Shown piece by piece: positions 49,407 through 60,791 of a stretch of DNA of 64,000 nucleotides (positions within the stretch are counted from its first letter, which is position 1; each line of letters begins with the position of its first letter). Under the pieces are notes generated by a model. It was given only the letters and a program-made list of their open reading frames with translations, ran no database searches and had not been told where the DNA came from. The position numbers and the translations under genes are program-made. The DNA is from Kribbella capetownensis (GTDB lineage: Bacteria > Actinomycetota > Actinomycetes > Propionibacteriales > Kribbellaceae), in assembly GCF_004331485.1 (NCBI RefSeq), contig NZ_SJKD01000002.1, positions 372,001 to 436,000 on the forward strand. Direction: 5' to 3'.

Positions 49407-52379
49407 GTGTTTCGTCGTATGCCGGTTGTTGTGGTTACTGCGGTTGTTGCCTCGTTGGCGGGGGTTCCGCTTATCGCTCGTGCGGCCAACGCGTTGCAGA
49501 GCGGTGAGACAGCAGTGGCGGCTGATCCGCTGGTGAAGCGGTCTGACACCGGGTCTTACATCGTCCAGCTCGATGACGCACCGGTGGCGGAGTACGGCGG
49601 TGACATCGCCGGACTGCCTGCCACACGTGTGCTGCCGGGCGCGAAGTTGGTGAAGACGGCCGGCCAGGTCGTCGGGTACGTCAAGCACCTGGCCGAGGAG
49701 CGCGAGCAAGTCCTGAAGGCAGTGCCCGGGGCAACGAAGCTCTACGACTACAGCTACACGTACTCAGGTTTCTCCGCGCAGATGTCGTACGACGAAGCCG
49801 TCAAGCTGGCCAAGTCGTCCGGAGTGAAGAGCGTCGAGCCGAACGAGCTCCAAAAGCAGGACACCGTCGACACACCGCGCTTCCTAGGCATGGACAGCGC
49901 GTGGCAGCAGGCCGGTGGGGTGGACAAGGCCGGCGACGGCGTGATCATCGGTGTCATCGACTCGGGCTTCGTCCCCGAGCGGGCCGGCTTCGCGCCGATG
50001 ACGACCACCAAGCGGTCGGATGCGATCGTCGCGAAGAAGTGGAAGGGCACCTGCCAGGCCGGCGAGGAGGCGCCCGTCACCTGCAACAACAAGGTGATCG
50101 GCGCCCGGTACTTCGACAAGGGCATCGGCAGCCGACCGATCGCGGAGGAGTTCAAGTCGCCGCGGGACTACGGCGGTCACGGCACCCACACGGCCAGTAC
50201 GGCGGGCGGCAACCACGGCGTCGAGATGAGCGTCATGGGTCGGGACTACGGCAAGGGCTCCGGCATCGCCCCGCACGCACGGCTGGCGATCTACAAGGTG
50301 CTCTGGGCAGTCGACCAGAGCGGTGGCGGCAGCGGCACCGACGCGGACATCGTGGCCGGTATCGATGCAGCGGTCGCGGACGGTGTGGACGTGATCAACT
50401 ACTCGGTCTCCGGCTCTGGCTCGACGTACGTGAATGCCACCGGCCTGGCCTTCCTGCGGGCCGCGAAGGCGGGCGTGTTCGTGGCGACGAGCGCAGGCAA
50501 CACCGGACCGGGCGAGTCCACTGTCGGCAAGACCTACCCCTGGGTGACGACGGTTGCCAACGGCACCCATGACCGCGACATCCAGACCACCGTCGAACTC
50601 GGCGACGGCAAGTCCTACACCGGCGCGGGCATCGGCGCCGGTACGCCGTCCGCCCCCGTGATCCTGGCCAAGAACGCCGGCGCGGACGAGACCGACCTGT
50701 GCCAAGCCGGCACGCTCGACCCGGCGAAGGTCAAGGGCAAGATCGTGGTCTGCGACCGCGGCGTGAACGACCGGGTCGACAAGAGTGCGCAGGTGAAGAA
50801 GGCCGGCGGCGTCGGCATGATTCTGCTCAACATCACCCCGGGCACGCTGGACGCCGACCTGCACACAGTCCCGACCGTGCACCTCGACGACAAGGTCGCG
50901 CCCGCGGTCAAGGCGTACGTCGGCGGTACGGCGAACCCGACCGCCACCATCGGCCCCGGTAAGCCGGTCCGCGTGACAGCACCGAAGGTCGCGACCTCGT
51001 CCAGCCGCGGCCCGTCCGCGGCCGGCAACGGCGACCTGCTCAAGCCGGACATCATGGCGCCCGGCACGAACGTGCTCGCCGCGACGACCGCGTTCAGCGC
51101 GGCCGGTGGCGAGTACGCATTCATGAGCGGTACGTCGATGGCGTCGCCACACATCGCCGGCGCCGCAGCGGTGCTGAAGGGCAGGCACCCGGACTGGTCC
51201 CCGATGGCGATCAAGTCGGCGCTGCTGACCACCGGCACCGACCAGGACACCAGCGGCAAACCGATCCGGAACGACTCCGGCTCAGAGGCCAACCCGTTCG
51301 GGTACGGCGCCGGCCTCGTGCAGCCGAAGAAGGCGATGGACCCCGGTCTGGTCTACGACTCGTCGTACGCCGACTGGGCCAAGTTCGTCTGCGGCTCCGG
51401 CCAGGTGCCGGCGACGCACGAGTTGTGTGCGGGCGGCAAGATCGACCCGAGCGACCTGAACTACCCGACGATCGCGGTCGGCGACCTGGCCGGCAAGCAG
51501 ACCGTCACTCGTACGGTGAAGAACGTCGGTCAACTGCCAGAGGTGTACTTCCCGAAGGTGGAGGGCCTCAAGGGGGTCAAGGTGACCGTGACACCGCGCC
51601 TCCTGATCACGCTGCCCGGCCACACGGCGACGTACAAGGTCACCTTCGAGAACACGGGCGCGCCACTCGAGCAGTACGCGTTCGGCAAGCTGACCTGGAA
51701 GTCGAACCAGCACGCGGTGACCAGCACGCTCGCGATGAAGCCACTCATGGTCAAAGCGCCGACGCAGGTCACCGGCACCGGCACCACCGGCTCCGCAAGC
51801 GTGCCGATCACTGCGGGCTACACGGGCACGCTCACCACGACGTCGGTCGGTCTGACGCCGGCGACCACCGCACAAGCCGGCCTGAAGAACCCCGGCGGGG
51901 TGTCGTTCCCGACCGCGAACCCGCAGGTCAACGACCACGTCGCCAAGTTCACCGTGAACATCCAGGCCGGTGTGAAGTACGCCCGGTTCTCCACATTCGA
52001 TGCGGACTATCCAGCCGGCACCGACCTCGACGTTTTCGTCTACCAGGCGGGGATGAAGACCCTGCTCGGCAGCAGCACCGGCGGCACGGCCGAGGAGCAG
52101 GTCAACCTCCCGGCACCCGCAGGCGGCGCGGTCGATGTGTACGTCGATCTGTTCGCCGGAGCCGATGAGCAGCAGGTGAAGCTCGACCACTGGGAGCTGC
52201 AGAACCCTGAGGACAACCTCACCGTCACGCCGTCGTCGCAACCAGTCCAGGTGGCAGGCGAGACCACTGTCACCGCCCAGTGGTCCGGCCTGACCGCCGG
52301 CACGCGGTACCTGGGACAACTCCACTACTCCGACGGCGCCGACGGCTCCGGCGCGACCGTCCTCCGCGTGGACAGCTAG
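49407..52379 (+). CDS. secreted S8 (subtilisin-like) serine protease with PA insert
   Basis: This 990-residue protein starts with a signal peptide (VVVVTAVVASLAGVPLIARA) and an I9-type inhibitor propeptide (residues about 45-150). The catalytic triad is Asp185 (GVIDSGF), His258 (GGHGTHTAST) and Ser577 (SGTSMASPHIAGAA). A protease-associated domain is inserted between His and Ser (about residues 410-500). A fibronectin-III-like domain and a PPC-like C-terminal domain follow. It should be an extracellular protease. I chose GTG 49407 because GGAG lies 4 bp upstream; the frame's long upstream extension runs through the promoter and antisense genes and is not coding. A strong terminator follows. 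Confidence 0.93.
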   Translation: MFRRMPVVVVTAVVASLAGVPLIARAANALQSGETAVAADPLVKRSDTGSYIVQLDDAPVAEYGGDIAGLPATRVLPGAKLVKTAGQVVGYVKHLAEEREQVLKAVPGATKLYDYSYTYSGFSAQMSYDEAVKLAKSSGVKSVEPNELQKQDTVDTPRFLGMDSAWQQAGGVDKAGDGVIIGVIDSGFVPERAGFAPMTTTKRSDAIVAKKWKGTCQAGEEAPVTCNNKVIGARYFDKGIGSRPIAEEFKSPRDYGGHGTHTASTAGGNHGVEMSVMGRDYGKGSGIAPHARLAIYKVLWAVDQSGGGSGTDADIVAGIDAAVADGVDVINYSVSGSGSTYVNATGLAFLRAAKAGVFVATSAGNTGPGESTVGKTYPWVTTVANGTHDRDIQTTVELGDGKSYTGAGIGAGTPSAPVILAKNAGADETDLCQAGTLDPAKVKGKIVVCDRGVNDRVDKSAQVKKAGGVGMILLNITPGTLDADLHTVPTVHLDDKVAPAVKAYVGGTANPTATIGPGKPVRVTAPKVATSSSRGPSAAGNGDLLKPDIMAPGTNVLAATTAFSAAGGEYAFMSGTSMASPHIAGAAAVLKGRHPDWSPMAIKSALLTTGTDQDTSGKPIRNDSGSEANPFGYGAGLVQPKKAMDPGLVYDSSYADWAKFVCGSGQVPATHELCAGGKIDPSDLNYPTIAVGDLAGKQTVTRTVKNVGQLPEVYFPKVEGLKGVKVTVTPRLLITLPGHTATYKVTFENTGAPLEQYAFGKLTWKSNQHAVTSTLAMKPLMVKAPTQVTGTGTTGSASVPITAGYTGTLTTTSVGLTPATTAQAGLKNPGGVSFPTANPQVNDHVAKFTVNIQAGVKYARFSTFDADYPAGTDLDVFVYQAGMKTLLGSSTGGTAEEQVNLPAPAGGAVDVYVDLFAGADEQQVKLDHWELQNPEDNLTVTPSSQPVQVAGETTVTAQWSGLTAGTRYLGQLHYSDGADGSGATVLRVDS

Positions 52380-52380
52380 T

Positions 52381-52419
52381 ACATCGGCTCAGCAGGCAAC
52401 CAGCCTGCTGAGCCGATGT
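52381..52419. terminator. bidirectional terminator between subtilase and membrane-protein genes
   Basis: ACATCGGCTCAGCAGGC pairs perfectly over 17 bp with GCCTGCTGAGCCGATGT around AACCA. It lies 1 bp after the protease stop and just beyond the end of the convergent gene. Confidence 0.85.
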
Positions 52420-52425
52420 CGGGGG

Positions 52426-53586
52426 TCAGGGCTGTACCAGCGCGATGATCTCGTTGCGCTTGGCGATCACGAGCTGCTTGCACTCGCCGGTCGCGACGCC
52501 GCACCGGAAGATCTTCTGCGCCGGCTGAGAGTCGTCGACGAGGATCAGATTGGCCGGGTCCTCGAAAACGCCACCGTCGGCCATCCTGGACCTGGCCGGG
52601 AGCCCCAGCTCGGTGGTCTTCCCGGTGGCGATGTCGACGGCGACCCCCGTGCTGAGGGCGATCGTCGCTCCGTCCGGCGACAGCGTCGCGTACGGCGCGC
52701 GCTGGGTCGCGACCTCGAAGCAGTATTCACGCTTCACCACGAGTCCCTTCGCGCCCAGCGTGGCGGCCTTGGCGCAGGCCTTCTGGCTGCCCGTGCTGCT
52801 CAACAGCACGACGGTGCCGCTGCCGCGCGCCACCTCCAGCTCACCAGCGAGATTCCCGGCCGTCCGCACCTCGCTCGATCCGGGCTGCCACACGGTCACC
52901 GGCCGGGCACCCGGGGAGTGCGGATTCATCCAGATGCCGTCCGTGTTCCAGCCGAGGAGCTCGAGGTTCGGGGTCTGGACGGTGACGCTCGACACCTCCT
53001 TGCCGTTCTTGAGGTCGACGACGACCACGCGACCGGTCTTGTCGCCGTACGTCGAGAGCGCGACGGCGATCTCGCGTCCGTCGGGCGAGACCGTCGAGTT
53101 GATGGCGCCGAGCGGTCCGATCGGCCTGACCTTGCCGGCCGGCGAGACGACCGCGGCCTGCGACTTCTTCGGATCGGGGTACCCGGTGTCGACGAGCCAG
53201 CCGCCGTCGACCCGCGCCCGGACGTCCCCCTTCACCCCCGGGTTCTCGACGGTCCCGCCGCGGTCGTGGAGGACGGCCCACCAGGTGTCGAGCGGGTTGT
53301 CCGGGTTGTTCTGGACGGTGACCGCATACGGGATCGACGGTGCCTGCGTCGACACCGCGGCCGGCAGGCCGGACACGGACGGCTGGTGGTCGGACAGACC
53401 GCGGAGGAACGGTACGGCCAGGAGCAGTGCGGCGGCGATGCCGGCGGCGGCCAGGGCCATCGGCGCCCAGCGCCGGGTCGAGCTGCCGGTGCTGTCCAGC
53501 TCCAGGCCCGGGCCCTGAGCGGAGCCAGGCACAGTGTTGGCCTCGGCGTGCAGATAGTCGCGCAGGCGGGTTTCGGTGTCGTTCAT
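52426..53586 (-). CDS. membrane-anchored protein, probable partner of SigE-type sigma factor
   Basis: This 386-residue protein has a short cytoplasmic N-terminus (NDTETRLRDYLHAEANTVPG), one membrane helix (residues about 40-62) and a large extracytoplasmic domain with beta-propeller-like strand repeats (GREIAVALSTYGDKTGRVVVVD, YATLSPDGATIALSTG). The start overlaps the stop of an ECF-type sigma factor gene by 4 bp. In SigE-family operons such a protein usually modulates or senses for the sigma factor, but no anti-sigma ZAS motif is visible. Regulatory function is inferred from the coupling. Confidence 0.75.
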   Translation of the reverse strand: MNDTETRLRDYLHAEANTVPGSAQGPGLELDSTGSSTRRWAPMALAAAGIAAALLLAVPFLRGLSDHQPSVSGLPAAVSTQAPSIPYAVTVQNNPDNPLDTWWAVLHDRGGTVENPGVKGDVRARVDGGWLVDTGYPDPKKSQAAVVSPAGKVRPIGPLGAINSTVSPDGREIAVALSTYGDKTGRVVVVDLKNGKEVSSVTVQTPNLELLGWNTDGIWMNPHSPGARPVTVWQPGSSEVRTAGNLAGELEVARGSGTVVLLSSTGSQKACAKAATLGAKGLVVKREYCFEVATQRAPYATLSPDGATIALSTGVAVDIATGKTTELGLPARSRMADGGVFEDPANLILVDDSQPAQKIFRCGVATGECKQLVIAKRNEIIALVQP

Positions 53587-54122
53587 CGGACTTCCTCAAG
53601 CTTCTGGGTCAGGGCCGTGAGGCCACGGGAGGCGGTCGCCCGGGCGGTGGACGGGCTGATCCCGAGGATCTGGGCGATCTCGTCGAACGGGAGATCGAGG
53701 TAGTAGCGCAGTACGAGCACCTCCCGGCTGCGGGCAGGCAACGCCTGCAGTGCGCGTCTGACCTGCAGCCGGTCCTCACCGAGTACGGCGGTGCTCTCGG
53801 CGGAGTCGTGTGGTTCCTCGTGCGGCGGGGTGTAGAGCTGCGCTGTCCGGCGACGGCGCAGCACCGACCGGCAGCGGTTCACCACAGTGGTCCGCAGCCA
53901 CCCGAGCGCCTTGTCGTTGTCCCGGAGCGGCCAGTGCCGATACAGGTCGGTGAAGGCCTCCTGTACGGCGTCCTCGGCCGCGGGCCAGTCGTTCACCACC
54001 AGCACGGCCAGGCGGACCAGCCCGGCCCAGTGCCGGCTGTAGAGCTCCGACACCGCGGTTCGCGCGTCGTCGTGCGCCAGAGACCCGACCGGTCCTCTGA
54101 TACTCACCATTGAATTCGTCAC
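53583..54122 (-). CDS. SigE-family RNA polymerase sigma factor (ECF group)
   Basis: This 179-residue sigma-70-family protein has region 2 (ELYSRHWAGLVRLAVLVVND, with DAVQEAFTDLYRHW) and region 4 (LPARSREVLVLRYYLDLPFDEIAQILGISPST). It lacks region 3, as in extracytoplasmic-function sigma factors. It directs polymerase to a stress- or secretion-related regulon. It is translationally coupled with the downstream membrane protein. The start is the ATG at 54122 or the nearby ATG at 54110; neither has a strong site. Confidence 0.92.
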   Translation of the reverse strand: MTNSMVSIRGPVGSLAHDDARTAVSELYSRHWAGLVRLAVLVVNDWPAAEDAVQEAFTDLYRHWPLRDNDKALGWLRTTVVNRCRSVLRRRRTAQLYTPPHEEPHDSAESTAVLGEDRLQVRRALQALPARSREVLVLRYYLDLPFDEIAQILGISPSTARATASRGLTALTQKLEEVR

Positions 54123-54156
54123 ACCCAGGAGACGCGCGACGCGCCGAAACGCTGCG

Positions 54157-55056
54157 TCAGGCGAGACGCTCCCGGACCCAGTCCAGGTGGATCAAGGCGT
54201 GCTTGCGCTGCCAGGGCCGGATGGTGGGTAGGCCAGGCGGGGCCGGCTGGAACGCGCCCCACCACAGGCCGCCCGCGACGGCGGCGAGGAAGCCGGTGAT
54301 CGCCACGTCACCCGACAGCGGCGGCAGCGTGACCGACTCGCGCATGTCCGCCTGCAGAATGACCTCGTCGGTCCACGGTGGCGCCAACGCTGCGTGCGCC
54401 CAATCGATGAAGACCACCCGGTCGTCGGTCAGGATGATGTTGTCGGCGCGCAGATCCCAGTGCGACAGGGCCTTACCCCCCGCCAACGCCCGCAACCCGA
54501 TCCGGGCCAGCTCCGCCAGCTCGTCCTCGCGTCCGGCCACCCAGTCGGGTACGTCCAGTCCGTCCGCGATGACGTTGTCCCAACGACTCAGGAACTCCTC
54601 ACTCCGTACGGCGGCGAGCGGCGCGTCCGGCCACGGTGAAGGGTCGAGTGCTGCGGTCAGCTCGGCGAGAGCTTCCAGGACACGGTCGGCCTCGTGCTGT
54701 TCCCACGGGTGGGACGGCAGCCAGCCCTCGATGTCCTCCAGGAGCAGCCCGACCCAGTCGCCGTCGTCGTACACGTCGTACAGCGCCGGGGCCGTCGGCA
54801 ACGGGCCGACACCCTGGATCGCGGCGATCTCGTTGCGGAACAGCGTCGGGGTCTTCGGGTTGAGCGACGTACCGACGGTCTTGACGAAGGCGCGGCGGCC
54901 GGACGCGGTCACCAGGCGGGCGGCGACGCCGGGGGAGAACCCGCCCTGCTGGGTCGTGGCGGAGACCACCACCGACCCGAGCGCGCGTTCCACCCACGCC
55001 CGCACCCCGGCGGGCACCTCCTCGAAGGGCAACCGGACCCCTGCAGCGTGTGCCAT
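54157..55056 (-). CDS. aminoglycoside phosphotransferase (APH)-family kinase
   Basis: This 299-residue protein has a kinase-like fold, with the catalytic loop SHWDLRADNIIL near residue 190 and the metal-binding DWAHAALAPPW about 15 residues later. The N-lobe Lys is in RRAFVKTVG near residue 55. It is distinct from the other two APH-like proteins in the window. Substrate unknown; antibiotic resistance should not be assumed. The ATG at 55056 was chosen over a longer open frame because typical proteins begin near GVRLPFEEVP. It is divergent from lepA with about 115 bp between starts. Confidence 0.85.
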   Translation of the reverse strand: MAHAAGVRLPFEEVPAGVRAWVERALGSVVVSATTQQGGFSPGVAARLVTASGRRAFVKTVGTSLNPKTPTLFRNEIAAIQGVGPLPTAPALYDVYDDGDWVGLLLEDIEGWLPSHPWEQHEADRVLEALAELTAALDPSPWPDAPLAAVRSEEFLSRWDNVIADGLDVPDWVAGREDELAELARIGLRALAGGKALSHWDLRADNIILTDDRVVFIDWAHAALAPPWTDEVILQADMRESVTLPPLSGDVAITGFLAAVAGGLWWGAFQPAPPGLPTIRPWQRKHALIHLDWVRERLA

Positions 55057-55171
55057 GCCCACAGACGGTAGGCGCCGGGCGGGTCCGCCCGCTCGCGATT
55101 TTCGAATCCGCTGGCCCCGCATGGGATGATTGACCGATTGCCCGTCACCCGAGCTGAACTGGATCCCCTCC

Positions 55172-57057
<1,886 letters not shown>

Positions 57058-57058
<1 letters not shown>

Positions 57059-57963
57059 TGCCGGTCGACATCCCCGCCGGGTTGCTGGTCGTCGCGTCGC
57101 GCGGTCCGGACTGGGCGGACTGGCTCGACCGCCTGCCGCGGCTCACCCGCGAACTGCTCGACGAGTGGCAGTTGCGTGTCGACGGTACGTCGGCGTACGG
57201 GAACTGTGCTCTGGTCGTCCCGGTGACGACGGCGGACGGGCAGCGCGCCGTACTGAAGGTGCAGTTCCCGCACTGGGAGGCGGAGACCGAGCATCTCGCG
57301 CTGCGGGCGTGGGCCGGGAACGGCGTGGTCCAGTTGCTGCGGGCCGATCCGCGCCGGTTCGCGTTGCTGCTCGAGCGGCTGGAACCGCGGGACCTGACCA
57401 CGATCGATGCCCTCGACGCCTGCGAGATCGTTGGCGGCACCTACAAGCGGTTGCATGTCCCGGCCGGCCCGCAGTTCCGCACGCTATCGGGTGAGCTGAA
57501 GCGGTGGCTCGAACGGTTCCGGCAGTTGCCGGCCTCGGCGCCGGTCCCGCATCGGTACGTCGAGCAGGCGATCGCGCTGTCCGAGGACTTCGTCGCGGAC
57601 CCGGCGACCGACGGCCGGCTGGTCCACACCGATCTGCACTACGAGAATATGCTGGCGGCAGAACGCGAGCCCTGGCTGGTGATCGACCCGAAGCCGTTGT
57701 CCGGCGACCCGCACTTCGAGGTCGCGCCGCTGATCTGGAACCGCTGGGACGAAGTCGTTGCCTCCGGCGACCTTCGGTTCGCGGTCAAACAGCGTTTCTA
57801 CACGGCGATCGACGCGGCCGGCCTGGACGAGGAGCGCGCCCGCGACTGGGTGATCGTCCGGCAGATGCTCAATGTCTTGTGGACGCTGGAGGACGCCGAC
57901 GAATCATTGCCGCAGGACTGGCTCACCCGCAACATCGCCATCGTGAAGGCCATCCAGGATTAG
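57058..57963 (+). CDS. APH(6)/hydroxyurea-phosphotransferase-like kinase
   Basis: This 301-residue protein is similar to streptomycin 6-kinase/hydroxyurea antibiotic-resistance kinases. The catalytic loop is HTDLHYENMLAAE near residue 194 and the metal-binding VIDPKPLSGDPHFEVAPLIW near residue 208; this PKP form is diagnostic of the family. It would inactivate its substrate by ATP-dependent phosphorylation in the cytoplasm, but real resistance is untested. It starts at a GTG overlapping the lepA stop (TAGTG), so it is likely cotranscribed with lepA. Confidence 0.9.
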
Positions 57964-58007
57964 AAATTCGGTGGAGACCGCGGGCCGGGCGAGGGAGTAT
58001 GCCCGGT

Positions 58008-58634
58008 ATGCGGGTGCTGACGGTCAACGTGGTGGAGAAGCTGATTCCGGGTCCGAAGGAGACCGGTCTCACGGCCATCGACAAGCGACCGCAGGCGGGC
58101 CGAGTACAGGTCGGTGAGCTCGGGCTCACCGGTGACATGGTGTGCGACACCAAGAACCACGGCGGCCCCGACCTGGCGCTCTACGCGTACGCCGACGAGG
58201 ACGCCAACTGGTGGTCCGCGCAACTGGGCCGGGAGATCCCGACCGGGCTTTTCGGTGAGAACCTGCGCACCGGGGGCCTCGACATCACCGGCGCATTGCT
58301 GGGCGAGACCTGGCGGATCGGTGCCGAGGTCGAGGTCATGGTCCGGGCGCCGCGGATCCCGTGCATCACGTTCCAGCACAGGATGCAGGAGCCGCACTGG
58401 GTCAAGCGATTCCACCAAGCCGGCCGTCCGGGCGCCTATCTGAAGGTACTGCGGACCGGATCCATCGGTGCCGGTGATCCGGTCGAGGTGCTGAGCCGGC
58501 CGGACCACGAGGTCACCATCGGCGTCATGTTCGGCCAGCAGGAACCGGCGAAGATGCAGCGAATGCTGGAGTCCGACGTCGACCTGATGGATGAGCTCCG
58601 CGAGACCGCGCAGCGCGTGGTGGCGCGCGCATGA
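58008..58634 (+). CDS. MOSC-domain protein (YiiM-like)
   Basis: This protein of about 208 residues has the MOSC core. The signature pieces are VQVGELGLTGDMVCDTKNHGG near residue 33, FGENLRTGGLDI near residue 80, and the Cys-containing RIPCITFQHRM near residue 122. MOSC proteins carry or transfer sulfur/molybdenum ligands and reduce N-hydroxylated compounds. I chose ATG 58008, about 10 bp after GAGGGAG; ATG 57999 is an alternative. The stop overlaps the start of the MFS gene by 4 bp. Confidence 0.9.
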   Translation: MRVLTVNVVEKLIPGPKETGLTAIDKRPQAGRVQVGELGLTGDMVCDTKNHGGPDLALYAYADEDANWWSAQLGREIPTGLFGENLRTGGLDITGALLGETWRIGAEVEVMVRAPRIPCITFQHRMQEPHWVKRFHQAGRPGAYLKVLRTGSIGAGDPVEVLSRPDHEVTIGVMFGQQEPAKMQRMLESDVDLMDELRETAQRVVARA

Positions 58635-59842
58635 GGGGTCTGCTGCCCGCACCTGGACCGCTTCGCCCACTCGCACTGGCCACCCTGCTCAGCCGGGTCG
58701 GCAACGGGCTGCTGATGACGGTCAGCGTGCTGTACTTCACCCGGATCGTCGGATTGTCGATCGCACAGGTTGGTCTCGGGCTCACCGTCGCCGGACTGTT
58801 CGGTCTGCTGTCGGCCGTGCCGATGGGGCATCTGGCCGACCGCCGCGGCCCGCGCACACTGTTCGTCATCCTGAGCCTCATGCTCTGCGGCGTGTCGCTG
58901 CTCTATCTGCTGGTGGACACCTTCTGGCAGTTCCTGATCGTGTCGATCGTGCTGACTGCCTTCGACCGGGGCGCCGGAGCCGTCCGGGGCGCACTGATCG
59001 CCGCCATCACGCAGGGGGCGGGCCGGGTTGCTGCCCGCGCCTACCTGCGGGCCGTGACCAACATCGGCATCATGGCCGGCGCCGGAATCGGTGCGTTCGC
59101 CCTGCACTTCGACACGAGTACGGCGTACCGGTTGATGTTCGTGCTCGACGCGGTGCTCAGTGCGATCGCGGCGTTCGTCGTACTGGCTGTGCCTGCTGTG
59201 GCACCGCTCGAACGAAGCGACGACGGGCCGGTCTGGGTCGCCCTGCGCGATCGCGGGTATCTCGCGGTGGCCGCGCTGAACGCCGCGATGTCGATCCACT
59301 ACGCCATCTTCGACGTGGCGATCCCGCTCTGGGTGGTCGACCACACCGAGGCGCCGCGCTGGATGGTCGCCCTGACACTCATCATCAACACCGTGGTGGT
59401 CGCGCTCTTCCAGGTCCGGTCCTCGCGCGGGATCTCGGATCTGACCACGGCCGCGCGGGCCACCCGGACCGCCGGACTGTTGCTCCTGGCATCGATGGTC
59501 CTGTTCGCCGGCGCCTCCTGGGGCAACGCGGCCGTCGCGGTCGGCCTGCTCGCCCTCGGTGCTCTGGTCCAGGTAGCCGGCGAACTCCTGCAGTCCTCCG
59601 GCTCGTTCCTGCTCAGCTTCGAACTCGCCGCCGAGCACGCCCAAGGCCAGTACCAAGGCGTTTGGAACACCAGCATGTCCATCAGCACGATGGTCGCCCC
59701 AACCATCCTGGCCTTGCTCCCACTGGGTCTCGGGGTCCCCGGCTGGATCATCCTGGGCGTCTGGTTCGCCGCGGCCGGCCTCCTGTTCGTCCCCGTCGTC
59801 CGCTGGGCCGGCGCCCGACGTACAGCTCAGCTCGTCATGTAG
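58631..59842 (+). CDS. MFS transporter
   Basis: This 403-residue protein has 12 predicted membrane helices. The loop 2-3 motif is MGHLADRRGPRTLFVILS near residue 76. It starts at the ATG of the ATGA overlap with the MOSC gene, so the two are made together. The substrate is unknown; coupling to a MOSC protein and an antibiotic-kinase-like gene suggests detoxification, which is inference. The gene ends against debris of another gene on the minus strand. Confidence 0.88.
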   Translation: MRGLLPAPGPLRPLALATLLSRVGNGLLMTVSVLYFTRIVGLSIAQVGLGLTVAGLFGLLSAVPMGHLADRRGPRTLFVILSLMLCGVSLLYLLVDTFWQFLIVSIVLTAFDRGAGAVRGALIAAITQGAGRVAARAYLRAVTNIGIMAGAGIGAFALHFDTSTAYRLMFVLDAVLSAIAAFVVLAVPAVAPLERSDDGPVWVALRDRGYLAVAALNAAMSIHYAIFDVAIPLWVVDHTEAPRWMVALTLIINTVVVALFQVRSSRGISDLTTAARATRTAGLLLLASMVLFAGASWGNAAVAVGLLALGALVQVAGELLQSSGSFLLSFELAAEHAQGQYQGVWNTSMSISTMVAPTILALLPLGLGVPGWIILGVWFAAAGLLFVPVVRWAGARRTAQLVM

Positions 59843-59985
59843 TCATGGATCGTGGCGGTTGCTTCCGTGCAGCGCCACGTTCGATCCTCGAGAATCTGGA
59901 GGCGGTCGTGCAGCGCCCGTCGCACCTGGTCGGGGCGCCCATGTGAGAGCTCGTCCAGGACACCCCGGACCACGTCGAACGGCGC
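59827..59985 (-). pseudogene. C-terminal remnant of a regulator (MerR-like tail)
   Basis: On the minus strand an open frame of about 50 codons ends in a helical stretch like the C-terminal coiled coil of MerR-type regulators (RRALHDRLQILEDRTWRC, then ATIHDYM). It has no DNA-binding domain and no start, and an in-frame stop lies at its upstream side. It fills the gap between the MFS and IclR genes. The family call is weak. Confidence 0.3.
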
Positions 59986-60006
59986 CCGCTACACCAGCGC
60001 CACGAG

Positions 60007-60771
60007 TTAGTGAGTGGGCTCCAGGTAGCCGAGGGCGGCGGAGATCTTGCGGGCGGCTTCGATGGCGGCGGGAGCCATCAGCGCGACCTGGGCGATGGAT
60101 TGCTCGAGGGAGAGTGTGGAGATGCTGACGGCGGCGATCGCCGTGCCGGTGTGGTCGTGGATGACCGAGGCGACGCAGCGGATGCCCGGCTCGTTCTCCT
60201 CGTCGTCCAGCGCGTAGCCGCGGGTGCGGACCTGGGCGAGGTCGGCCTTGAGCGCGGCCGCGGTGGTGTGGGTCAGGGGAGTGCGGGCGGGCAGGCCGGT
60301 GCGGGTGATGTGCGCGTCGAGAGCCTCGTCGTCCTTCTCGGCCAGCAGTGCCTTGCCGATGCCAGTGCAGTGCAGCCAGAACGCCTTGCCCACGCGAGAC
60401 GGCATCCGGTACGGTTTCGGCCCGTCGAGACGCGCGACGTAGATCGCCTCGTCACCGTTGAGCAGGCCGACGTGGACGGTGCAACGAGTCTGCGCGACCA
60501 GATCCGCGAGGACCGGGCGGGCGACCGTGGCCAGGTCGACGTTGGTGAGGGCGTGACCCGCGAGCCGAAGTGCCTTCGGACCTGGGTGGTACGACCCGTC
60601 CTCCGCCTGGGCGACGAACTCGTGCTCCACCAGCGACGCCATGATCCGGTGCACCGTCGACTTCGCCAGGCCGGTCGCGTTCACGACGTCGGTGAAGCGC
60701 GAGTGCTCCAGTACGGCGTCCAGCACCATCAGCGTCTTGTCGATGGCCGAGGGCGAACTCATGTCGGTCAT
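60007..60771 (-). CDS. IclR-family transcriptional regulator of the uronate (kdu) genes
   Basis: This 254-residue protein has an N-terminal winged helix-turn-helix (residues about 8-60, TDVVNATGLAKSTVHRIMASL). A C-terminal IclR effector domain carries the signatures HCTGIGKALLAE near residue 135 and NEPGIRCVASVIHDHTG near residue 200. It is the last gene after kduI and kduD, 20 bp after kduD. Repressors of this family (KdgR) control pectin and uronate catabolism, so autoregulation through the GGAAC sites at 62383-62500 is likely. ATG 60771 has GAGGAG 7 bp upstream. Confidence 0.92.
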   Translation of the reverse strand: MTDMSSPSAIDKTLMVLDAVLEHSRFTDVVNATGLAKSTVHRIMASLVEHEFVAQAEDGSYHPGPKALRLAGHALTNVDLATVARPVLADLVAQTRCTVHVGLLNGDEAIYVARLDGPKPYRMPSRVGKAFWLHCTGIGKALLAEKDDEALDAHITRTGLPARTPLTHTTAAALKADLAQVRTRGYALDDEENEPGIRCVASVIHDHTGTAIAAVSISTLSLEQSIAQVALMAPAAIEAARKISAALGYLEPTH

Positions 60772-60791
60772 CCTGCCACTCCTCACGTCAC

